DNA of 64,000 nt from Pyrocephalus nanus (taxonomy: Eukaryota; Chordata; Aves; Passeriformes; Tyrannidae). Both the position numbers and the translations under genes were made by a program. Positions 52,163-62,598 of this stretch are shown here, piece by piece (the first letter of the stretch is position 1; each line of letters begins with the position of its first letter). The notes under the pieces were generated by a model. It saw nothing but the letters and a program-made list of their open reading frames with translations. It was not told where the DNA came from and ran no database searches. The stretch lies in assembly GCA_038380795.1 (NCBI GenBank), contig CM076261.1:7446556-7510555 (forward strand). The letters are read 5' to 3'.

Positions 52163-52428
52163 GTTCTTTCATGTTGGTTAATACATCTGGGAGATTTGCG
52201 GGACAGAAAGCTCACCTCTTGATGCCCCATCTGAAAGAAAATGATACACATTGTATTGATTTCCACTATTATGTTTCAAGCAAGAGTGGATCTAGCCCTG
52301 GCACTTTGAATATATATGTGAAGGTTAATGATGGTCCTCTTGGTAACCCGGTCTGGAACACATCTATCACTGGTGCTTGGAACAGAACAGAACTGGCAAT
52401 TAGCACATTCTGGCCCAATTTTTATCAG
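52163..52428 (+). CDS. PTPRM: PTPRM exon 3: core of the MAM domain
   Basis: This 266-nt exon (enters in phase 1, leaves in phase 0) encodes the central MAM domain. The acceptor is ttgtttttgcag before 52163; the donor is CAG|GTATGT at 52429. The translation includes [48 protein letters not shown] and [13 protein letters not shown], nearly residue-for-residue with human PTPRM. PTPRK, as remembered, differs at many of these positions (for example FMIVDSSD and VRVNKGPLANP). The cysteine at 52252-52254 corresponds to the MAM cysteine that pairs with the one at the end of exon 4. N-glycosylation sequons are at 52180-52188 (NTS), 52240-52248 (NDT), 52357-52365 (NTS) and 52381-52389 (NRT). The first three have human counterparts; the fourth does not, since human has NRA there. 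Between the two Trp-Asn motifs the protein is two residues shorter than human, which accounts for 266 nt rather than the 272 I infer for human. Confidence 0.98.
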
Positions 52429-53597
52429 GTATGTTTTACTTTTTATAAAATTTTGTTTCTTATAATAGTCACCTCATTCTTAATCGTAATTTTGACTTTA
52501 AATCAAAATACCTTTCAGTATGTCTAGTTGATATTTATCTTAATTACTTTTTTGTACATGATGCTAAATGTTTGTTTTGACATACATATGTTTATATGTG
52601 TTTATAAGTTTATATATATTTATAGATGTGCATGAAATGAATGCACACACATGTGCTTTAAATGTGTATGAACTAATTATGTTGAAACAATTAAGAAATT
52701 TTGCCATTGATTTCAGTCAATTACCTCAGTTTCTCTCTAATACATTCACTCATTCTTTCAGTTCATTAGGGATGCTGGAATCGAATGCCGGTAAATTTTA
52801 TTACAGTAGAATCTTCAAGTTTGATTCAGATCAGCAATACGTGTTTCTTTAAAACCAGCCGAATCCTTTGAATCCTCAGTTTAAGTCTTCACTCTGAACG
52901 TAATATATATTTGTTCTGTCCAGTAGTACGAATAAGTATAATAGTAGCTGTCATAGGAATGGGGTTCTGATTGCATCCTAGAGATTTAGGGAGAATTTCA
53001 CTTGACAGTTCCCTAGGGTGCTGCTTTTCTGTAGGAAGGTTTACAGATTATACTGTTATTTACTGTTGTGTAGTAGTTCCAACAATTTTTCTCCTTCTCA
53101 TGAAAGCATAGTCTGTGTCTGCACAAACAAGTAATATGGTATAATAAGAGCAGACCAGAAAAACACAGATGTTATTGAGGCTCCTCCATCATCAGTTGCA
53201 GTTTGGAAAGTTTTATTTGGATTTTATTTGGTCCCCCGTACTGAATATTGTCACCATAATTATGGTGTGAAGCTTTCTGAAGAAAAGCTGTCCCAGAGAT
53301 GGCGGTTCTTTGACTGTAGACCTCCCTAGGAAGTACAATGTTGCTCTTCCACCATGTTGTTCCACGGAGTGGACATCTTAATTCCTACATCAATGCCTCG
53401 ATTATCAGTGTCATGTGTGGCAGAGTTTTGTTTCTGTTCCTGCATGTGCGATTCCAGGTGACTAAGTTTCTCATGATGAGTTTGTCAGTGTCCACTGTGA
53501 GGAACTCTAGGAGGTTATAGAAGACTTCTTTCTGTAGCTGCAGCAACTGATATATGTGAACTGAACCCATTCCTTTTGAATGCTTTTTCTTCTAAGG

Positions 53598-53612
53598 AAA
53601 AAAAAAAAAAAA
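53598..53612 (+). repeat. Poly-A tract (A15)
   Basis: Fifteen A residues in intron 3. No associated repeat recognised. Confidence 0.85.
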
Positions 53613-53844
53613 GATGAAGGACTTCCCAGAGTTTTTACCTCTGTGATTGTTTCAACCAGAATGAAACAGAAAGTTCTGGTCCAAAAGATGAGTTTGGAGT
53701 GCCAGGACCATATTACTCTATTGGAATTTGGGATGCCTGTCAGTGCATGCATTACTTGCAGACCCAGATGACGGAGTCCAAGTGTGGTTTAGCCATACCT
53801 TAACATCTCTCAGGCTGAAAGGCCATAGTGTTAATTGTTGCTGG

Positions 53845-53975
53845 TAAGAGTTTGAGGAGTGTTTAGATGGTGCTTTTAGTAATATGGTTTGGTTTTAGTT
53901 AGTACTGTGAGGAGCAGGGAGTTGGAATCAATGATCTTCAAGTGTTCTTTCCAACTCAAGATACTCCATGATCAT
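53845..53975 (+). mobile_element. CR1 3' end fragment, diverged
   Basis: The segments tttagatggtgcttttagta and atatggtttggttttagtta, then gttggaatcaatgatcttca and ctttccaactcaagatactc, follow the order of a CR1 3' end (TTTAGATG...GGTTTAG...GTTGGA..GATGATCTT...TTCCAAC). It is more diverged than the 49.3-kb copy. Confidence 0.7.
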
Positions 53976-54142
53976 CAGTCGGTAAAGAAGACAGTTGTGC
54001 TTCAAAGCCTCACTGTAGCTCTGAACCAAACGGCTAATGTGGACAGGAGAATTTTAACAGAAACCTTGACTCTGACTATTAATTTTAAGGTAAATTAACA
54101 TATTCATAAAAATGCATGCAAGCTCCAACAGTTTCGAACGTT

Positions 54143-54163
54143 ATTACTAATGTTATTAGTAAT
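54143..54163 (+). repeat. 9-bp inverted repeat, AT-rich
   Basis: ATTACTAAT and ATTAGTAAT are perfect reverse complements around a GTT loop. No known role. Confidence 0.75.
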
Positions 54164-57100
54164 TATCTGTGTCAGATTTCTAACAGTGTGATACATCTAA
54201 CTGATGTCTAAGTAATGTGGGCATTTGGCCACCAAAATAGAAAGATAACCTTTCTCGTCCTCTTTCTCCTCGAAACCTGCCATCTGGGCTGTTTGCCCTT
54301 ATTCACAGGTGAACCCTTATATGCTTGGATGGGGTACTGCAGTTTGGCAAATTACCATGCGTCATCAGATATATAAAATAGGTGCCTGAGTCTGTCTGTC
54401 ATGGATTCCATGTGCTCTCTTTGCCTCTGGAAACGTAGAAATTCTTGCATAATCTTTCTTTCACTGAGGAGTACAGTAAGTCATTTTCCTTGCATTTGCT
54501 GCATCTAGTCTGAAATAATACCTGGTTAGGTACTGCAGTTCAGCTGATGTGCCACAACATCTTATGCTGTGTTAATATCCCTGATGGTGCAAGGAATCTG
54601 TGTTAAATACTGTAACTTCACTGGGTTTATTGTAGATAAGCTAATTTATTCTTGAGGAAGCGCTGTCACCATTTCGACAGCTTATGGTCAATTGTGTCCC
54701 TTTTGGTTGCCTGCATCCTCTCAGAAATCTGTAATGCAATTTCCTCACTCACCTGCTGACACTTGAGATTTTTCATTATTTCTGAACTCTTTTCCTCCAT
54801 TTTCATGCTTTTTCTTCTTCACAGAGGCTGTTGTGGGGGGAGTCAGGATGGTAGCTGCAAGCAGCTGGGAGAAGGGCAGGAAGAGGAGAGAAGGTATATG
54901 TGGGTCTTGTGAGAGTGTGCCTCCAAGTTAGGTGACAGCTCAGATGACTGCATAAATGGTGGGAGAAGGCAGAGGACCCATCTGACAGGTGTACAGTACC
55001 CAGTCTGTTTCCTAAGCTGCTATTCATTTGATTCCTCAACTCCCAACCTCTTTTGGCACAAATCCATGAATTCCTCACGAAACCTCCAAAATGTACAAGA
55101 CTTCCTCCCAGGGATTTTTGGAGGTTGCCTGACCTTACTGAACAAAATTAAGAGAAGTCCACTAAGAAGATTTTTAAGGAATGGTGAAGGCCTTTTAGCT
55201 TCATGTATATGAAGGTTGGTAAGTTTGTGATAAGTAATCTTCAAGAGAAGATGTGGCATTAGTAGATGAAGGGACAAAGCAGTGTAATCATGCTTTGTTG
55301 TGTTTTGAATTGCATAATCCATGTATCCATCTGCATGTCTGTGAATGCCTTATAATTCCATTCCATTAATGGAACACATAAAAGATATCTAGCTGCAAAT
55401 GAAACCAAAACGTACTACAGAACTCTGAGGGCAAATTTTATATGATAACATTTCAGAGTTATTTATACAATTCAGTTTTTTTAAAAACACAGTGTGATGT
55501 GTCTGTTTTGCTGTTGATTCATGAAAAACATAGGCAAAATAACTCCCACTAAATGTAGCTGACTACAAATCAGATTATGTAGTATGGAGTGAGTTTTAAT
55601 CCAACTTCTAAAGATTTATTTGTTTAAACCATGTATTATGAATGTGTACGTGCAAAGCATTCAAAAGATTTAATAATTAACAGTACTTTATTATTGTATC
55701 GCCAGTTGTCCACGCTTGTTAATACCTTTCAGGTTGGGTTTACATTTAGAATCGACTTTTCAGAAGTAGTCTCTGAACAAAGTAATTAATTTCATTTAAT
55801 GTACCCTTTTCTTTTTACTAGGTAGTTATTTGTGTATGTTTCACCCCATGTGAAAGCTGTATTACATATATAAACCACAATTATAACCTGCATGTAACAA
55901 CATTAATTGTTGTTTACTTACTGATCATTTAAACCTAAATTGTCAAGTATTCTGATGATTAAGGATATATTTAACTCCATAATTAATGCTCTTCTAAGTA
56001 CCCCTGCTTAACATCTGCCATTGACTTCAGGGTATGTCTGCATTGCAGTCCGGTTAGTGATTACGGTATAGTTGCAGTAACATGGATTCAAGCTTCCAAA
56101 CACCTTCTGAGGGTCAAAGATAATCAGCACAGCTTGTGCTTTTCTGCTGTGCCTCCTGGTCTCTGAGCTATTTGTTTCGAAGCTGGTATATTTCTACAGG
56201 AACTAGTCTTATTTTTTGTATTATAAAATTGCTTTAGGAGTGCTCCCCTGAGGGAGCATTGCCTTCCTCTTTTTATCGTTGGTCACGGGAGAAATTGTTT
56301 GCTTTACTGAGCTATTGTCTGCTTGGTGCATCTTAAGCAAGAGCATCAAGGAGTGTACCATGCCTTTAGAGACAGCCTGCAAACAAAACAAGGTTTCACA
56401 TAATTGCTAAGACCTTCACCCTCCTCCTTACTTGAACAGAATTAAAATGTATACAGCAAAAGAGAACTAAACATTGCATAGATTTCTATCATTAGTGGTG
56501 AGATTGCTTTTAGATTTTTGGGGAGCAGCCTCAGCAGGCTGAAAGGCTCTAAAATTATGCTTTGACAAGTAGGTCCTGAAAAGGCAGCTCCTATAGTCAG
56601 GAGAGGGTGGGAGGGTTTGAGGGTTTTTTGGTGTATGTTTTTATTTTCTTCTAGGTTTTGATTTCTTTTTCTTGTTTGGATTTTTTAGCAGGAGTAAAAT
56701 CTGTTGATTTCAAGGTTGTTTTCTTGTTTTGTGTGTTTGGGGTGAAAGAGTAATTATTTTTTTTTTTTATTTTTCCCTGGGTTAGTTAATGATTCTCAGA
56801 GCAGTTAATAGTTTTTAAGATATATTTTATGTTTTTGAAGTATTGCCATTTTGGAACATTACAATATGCAAAACACGACTACTGGGTTGAGTCTGGTGAG
56901 TGGCTTTGTGTTCCCTGCTTCTAACCCCGCAAGCAAGCCATTTAGCACAGCACTGGTGAAAGCTACACACTGTCCCCCCATCAGTTTTTATATTTTGAAT
57001 TATTTGCTTTGTACTTTGCTGGGAGTCAGTCATGGCAGCAGTGAACTGAAACAAATCTTGATTAAATAAAACAACAAACTCTGCAGACTTAAAATCCAAA

Positions 57101-57434
57101 GATGGAATTGAAAGGATTAAAAATAACTTCCAGTGGAGTAATGCAACTGTCTATGCCACTGCACCATCTTTAAACATAAATTCCTGTGAAGCTGGAATGA
57201 AAAAAATGGGATAAGAGCCTGGCAGTAATTCCTGATCTTTTTTAGTAAGGACACAAAGGAGTTACATGGTTTCACTTCACACAGAGATGAGATTTACCCT
57301 TTACCATTCTGACACTTTACACTGTAAATTAGGAGTTTAGGGAATAAGAAGCAGCAGATCCATCCTACCTTTTCAAATCTGGACTTAAACTTTCATTTCT
57401 TTCATAACCTGCTTTGTACATGCTTTGATTGGAG

Positions 57435-57457
57435 TTTCGCTCATGCAATGAGCGAAA
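57435..57457 (+). repeat. Perfect 10-bp inverted repeat with CpG in the stem
   Basis: TTTCGCTCAT and ATGAGCGAAA are exact reverse complements separated by gca. The stem carries one CpG in each arm, unusual in this CpG-poor intron, and the loop is minimal. It could be a palindromic protein-binding site or the remnant of a small transposon end. No flanking similarity supports either. Confidence 0.8.
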
Positions 57458-59543
57458 GTCATCAGCCAGGACAGAGAATTAAGCTTCTTGTGCAGTAAAG
57501 GTCAGGCTCACGTTCTCATGTGTTTTTGTGTGTTGCATTCAACTGCACACATACGGTTCCTGAACTGCACTTTGAACTCCAGAGAAACTTTGAAATGCAT
57601 ATTGCATTTTGAATCAAAAACCTGTGTTAGGCATCTTAAATAGCTGTTCTTCATTGCCTTGGGTGCTTTGGGAATAGTTATTTTGAGAAAGATGCACCAG
57701 GGCAAACCACATAGCTAAATTTAAAAACCCCAGCAGTCTAAAAATGGCCAAGAGTCAGCAGGCATGTGCTTTTTGTCATATACACAAGGCTCTATTATTT
57801 TCTCCCTTCTGTTATTCCTAAACCAGGAAAGCCTCTTGGCCTTCAGAAGAGAAATATTAAGACAAGAACTGGTTTAAAAACAAAAAGAGAAGAATAAGAT
57901 TTAAGAAGCCCTAGTGTCAGGAGCTCGATTTTCAGTCCTTCTTGCTTCTAAAAGATTACTTTGTAGTCTCAGATTGGCAGCAGCCACCAAAATGCTGTTT
58001 GGTGTGCTTGAGTGCACATGTGAGTGCCAAGTGCCAGTTGTGTTGGAGTGAGAGGTGGGGAGGGAAATGGCATGAAGCGGAATTCCCAGCCAGGGAGGCC
58101 CGAACACATTTTAGGCAGCCCAAGTCAATAAGCTGTGATGGCCTGAGAAGGACCAGGTCGGGAGCCTCCCTTCACATGGCTTTGATGAGGAAACAGCCGC
58201 TGTGATCGTGGCCTGGTGAGAAAGCAGGTATGAGTCAGAAAGGGGAGAAGAACTCAACACACGGAGTGCAAGTCAGTGCCAATTTTCTGGAGAGAAACTG
58301 TTCCCAGCACCTTGTAAAATTGAGTCGAAGAAAGGCACTCTGCAGTAAAGCAGAGCAGGCGGAGAGGAAGCGTGGTGATACCGGCACCGTGTGGTACAGC
58401 ACTGCCTGCTTGCTGGGGATGCAGCGGGGCAGGATTGAAGCCTGGCGTTAAGCAGCTTTCTTAATACTCCTTTCTCTTTCTTGTTTTTGCAAAGTGCTAT
58501 TTTTAAGTCGTGTGAAGTAGAGAGTGTTTATATGAGGTACAATCCACCTTTTGACTAAAAGCGTTGTAATTTTGCAGCAACAAAGGCAGGAATTTACTGA
58601 GTGAGGTTGTGTGGCAACAAAACCTGTTTATTTCTATTGTTCTTTGGCGCAGGCGGGTTATCTTGAGTCGCACATTTTCAGCAGTAAGCATTTATGTTGG
58701 TGAGCAGACCTCCTTTCTTTGTTCATATGTAGCAAGGGGAAATGGCAGGAATGAAAAGCTAATTTTGCTCTTCACTGAAGCAGGGAGGATCAGGGACAGT
58801 GCAGTGCTAAGCTGCTTCCCTGGTTCCTGTTTGGCAGGCCTGCAGCAGGGAGAACGCTGTTATACAGCTTTGAGGGCAGTGTTCAGCAGACTTTTTCCTG
58901 AGCAAATGAATTCAGTGTTTTAACCAGTTGTTTCCGGACTGATAAGGTGGTGGAATAATAGGCAAAAAATCCAAGGGCCGCCCAGTCTGACGTTGCTGGA
59001 GTGTTGTCTCTGTTTTGACTGGAGCCTTTTACATTGTCTGCAGGAGTTGTGTCAGCCATGAGAAAAGACAAAGTTCGGAGGCACAACTGAAAATGTTAAC
59101 ATTTACCAAGAAGGTTACTTTTCAAATGCGAAATGATGGAGAGAACTGGATGTGAAATAAGTTACTAAGTTTCATTTCTGGTGAAATTACTAGCAAAACT
59201 GATTCAGATTTGTGAAGAGTCTTGGTATCCCTAATATAACGTTTTCAGTGAATAAATGAGCTATTGGAAGTGTTTCTAGGTCCCTTCCTGAGCACACTCA
59301 CAGTGTGCAGCCCACTTGCTAGGACTTTCAGAAATGTGTCATGCATACAATGAAATTCTTTTTTTAGTCTAAAAAGAGAAAATGCTTAGATAAGGAATAC
59401 TTGAGTCCATAATCTTCATTTATCAATTTAAATAATAATAAATTTTAATAAAATACTGGATTTGATTACAGCAGCTGATAGTATTTCACAGCCTGTGAAC
59501 AGAACGGGGATTATATTACAAAACTTAGAATAGCTGTCATGTT

Positions 59544-59865
59544 CATAGAATCATAAACTGGTTTAAGTTGGAAGGGACCTTAAGGATCATCCAACCCCCC
59601 CTGCCACGGGCAGGGGCACCTTTAACTAAACCAGGTTGTCCAAAGCCCTATCCAGCCTGGCCTTGAACATTTCCAGGGATGGGACATAGCTTTGTGCAAA
59701 CTGTTCCAGTGCCTTACCACCCTTAAAGTAAAGAGTTTCTTCCTTACATCTAATCTAAATCTATCCTCTTTCAATTTAAAGCCAGCACACCTTGTCCTAT
59801 CACTACATGCCTTTGTCAAAAGTCCCTCTCCAGCTCTCTTTTAGGTCCCTTTTAGGTACTGGAAT
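59544..59865 (-). mobile_element. CR1 3' end, about 320 bp, opposite strand to PTPRM
   Basis: On the + strand this begins catagaatcataaactggtt with gttggaagggaccttaagga, then ccacgggcaggggcaccttt, aggttgtccaaagccctatc, cagcctggccttgaacattt and ttttaggtactgg: the reverse complement of the CR1 3' region, tail first. It is one of the best preserved CR1 pieces here and indicates an avian genome. The 65-residue minus ORF (59622-59819) follows a fragment of the reverse-transcriptase C terminus and is not a gene. Confidence 0.93.
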
Positions 59866-62519
59866 TACAGAAATAATTTTGAGATCTAATCAGGTACTGT
59901 ATATGTTTTCTTTCCTAAAGCTCAGGTTATTGGTCTTGCTGGAAGTCAGGTAGTTCTTTAGAAAAGACACTACTATGCGACATTTTAAAATAATAGTAAA
60001 GCCCCTGTTGTCTGGCAGTAATATTTTTTACAGAAAACTAAAAACTGGTTTGGCTGGCTGCTCCACAGGTGTGCGTGTGCCAGTTCCTCATGGGGTTTTT
60101 TAGAACTTAGCTTGTCTAAAAGTTGAGAACCTGTAAAGACCCACTTTGTTCTGCAGTGATGGGATCGTGGATCTGGTAGGCCTTTCAGATGGCTTTGCGC
60201 AGATCTTCCCGTACTGAGTGCTCTATAAGAAAGAGAGGTTTTATTTTGTTAAAAAAGTTATATTTCAATAAAAACCAGAAATTCAATTGTTGGAGTATTT
60301 TTCTTCTAAACAGAGAAAACTCAAAGCCATTAAGAGAATAGAGAAAATAAATCAGTAACTGTCCCCAGCCCTATGTTTTTACAGGCAGGTCTTTGCTTTC
60401 ACAGATGGATTCAGTTATATCAGGGACTTTCTTTGGGACAGTGTATTTCCCTGGGAAACTTTTCGACGATTTCTGAGACCTGTCTGTCTACTCCCTGTTC
60501 TTCACTGCCATGTTGTAACATCTCTGCTCTAAGTGCAGGTTCCCAGAGCTATGCCATGGTTTTCATACCCTGTGGTCTTTCAGATGTTCTCTGTTTTGAA
60601 TAGGCTTGGTAGCTCTTCCAGAAATAGAGCAATCTCCGCCTTCTTCCAGGGGCACCAGCATATTTTTTTTTTTTCAGATAGAATAATACAATTGGAGAAT
60701 GTGCTACTCTGTCACATTTGTTAATAGAAATGCTTCTTGTTCTGGGTCTTGCACTGCCATCAAAACTTAGGGTTACTTTGTGTACATCACCTCTCTCTGT
60801 ATTTTCATTTCAAAGCAGTTAAGGTGAGGGTAAGAATAATCACGGTTGGAAAGGCTATTTTGGGTCTCTGAATTCAATTCATTATTCTTTATGAGTCTCT
60901 GCTTTTTTTTCTTCTTAGGAACTTCTGTTTCCCAAGATAGTTCTTAAGACCAGTTCCACCGGAAGATTCTTTCACTCTGTAGGAAAGGGATCTTTGGAAA
61001 TTTTGAATAGTCTTGTTCTGGATGCTCTACTGAATGCTGGAAACCCAGTCTATACCCTGTTCAACCTGTTGCTGTGGATCAGTAATACCAACTTTAAACA
61101 CCAGTAGAGTGCCAACCGGCAATCAGAGGGTTACAGGCTGAGGCTTGTGAAAAGGAGCAATCCTTTTCTGGCAGAACTTACTCCTGAAAAATGTGTTTGG
61201 TGGCATTTGGACTTTGCTCATTCCCATCTTGTGTTTTCCTTGTTGCCACGTGATTCATCTATGGGCAACGTTGGCGCTGTAGGTTGAAATTTTTGTGTGG
61301 ACAGGAGGCAGAACTGGAATGAAAAGTATTTTTGGCATGTGGAGTTAAAGTCGTATTTACATCAATTTCACTCCAGGGAGGCTGGGAGAGAGAAATGTAC
61401 ACAGTTTAGAAAGTTGATATGTGGGAGAGAACAACAGGATCGGTGTCCACAGGTAAAACAATAAGAAAGAAGTGAGAAGACAGAGGCAAAAGGGTGTGAA
61501 GATTTTTCTCACCTCAAGATGTTTTTTTTTTTTGAATCAGAGTCAGTTCTCTGACTGTTTATTCAGCATCAGGAAATTGTGATATGCTACAGAGCTGTAT
61601 ATTATCCTTGTAATATGTTTGCACTCTGTATCATTCTCCTTCTGCTGAAAGAACATAGTGTCTACATCTGCTCCAAGGTCAAGTACAGCATATGTGTGAA
61701 AAATAGTTTCTAAACTTTTTCCTCCTCAGTGTGCTTCCTGAGATTAGTTACAAGAGGCAATTAGAGTTAACTTCCCAAGCAAAAAGGGAGTACTAATAAA
61801 AAAGAAATCACAACCTGGATTTTAGCATGAACTTCTTGAGCAATGGTTTGGAAACGTACCTGCTAACATTACTGGCATATTTTCTTCTATTCCATATAAA
61901 CATTCTCGGTATGTTCAAAACTAAGGCTGCCAAAGTTTGGAGAGGTTTACTTTAGAGTGTACTTAATTCAAATGACAAGAACGGTCCATTTATTTTGTGA
62001 CCTATTTATAGCCATTAAACAAACCGTGGCAAATGGATCTGCTTTACTTAATTCTCTGCATTTGGTGGAAGATTAACAGCATGGAAAATAGATTCCTGAG
62101 AATAGGTGTGTTTGTGTCTGATACTCTGCAAATCTCTGTGTACTACAGAACTGTAATTTTTAAAATGAAAGCAGTTTATTCTGCTAGACAGAGAACTGAA
62201 ATTGAAATACCAGTCTTTATACTTAAGGTGATTATTAGATAACTACTTTGGCAGACCAGATATTGGGGAGATTTGGTTATTTCTACTGTGAGCTATATAT
62301 GATCCCACTTGTAATTCTCCAAAAGTGAAGTAAACATGAAAAAATGTTCTGGTTAATTTTAACTATATGAGCAACACATTTTGAGGGTTTTATGATTGTA
62401 TTTTGTTTTCAGGGTGTTTTCAACATGTTAAAAATGTTGATATATTTTTATAAAACACAATATTTTTATATTCCTTGTATTACAAAGCCACTAACTGAAA
62501 TTCTCTTTTTGCTTCTCAG

Positions 62520-62598
62520 GTTGTTTTTGAAGTGGTTACTTCAGGTCACCCAGGATATGTGGCTATTGATGAAGTCAAAGTTTTAGGACATCCATGTA
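62520..62598 (+). CDS. PTPRM: PTPRM exon 4: end of the MAM domain
   Basis: This 79-nt exon (enters in phase 0, leaves in phase 1) completes the MAM domain. The acceptor is gcttctcag before 62520, and the donor GTAAGT at 62599 is a near-perfect consensus. The translation reads [19 protein letters not shown] then KVLGHPC, against human [26 protein letters not shown]. The final cysteine (62595-62597) is the partner of the exon 3 cysteine in the family's second MAM disulphide (C96-C182 in human numbering). The last base, A, begins a codon finished in exon 5, consistent with the threonine that follows in human. Exon 5, expected to open the Ig-like domain, is not in the window. Confidence 0.98.

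Larger units (their letters stand above)
52429..62519 (+). other. PTPRM: PTPRM intron 3 (10.1 kb)
   Basis: This phase-0 intron has a strong GTATGT donor and a ttctctttttgcttctcag acceptor ending at 62519. It contains a CR1 tail near 53.9 kb, an A15 run at 53598, small hairpins at 54.1 and 57.4 kb, a GC-richer patch at about 57.98-58.46 kb and an inverted CR1 3' end at 59.54-59.87 kb. The rest (52.43-53.84, 54.2-57.4 and 59.9-62.5 kb) has no feature I can name. Short ORFs on both strands have no recognisable domains. Confidence 0.9.

Noticed and set aside
52429..52527. Continuation of the exon 3 reading frame past the donor
   Set aside because: A GTATGT donor follows CAG, homology to PTPRM stops exactly there, and the following residues are intron translation.
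53338..53775. Overlapping ORFs on both strands around the A15 tract
   Set aside because: Short, without domains, and dependent on the A run. No splice or homology support.
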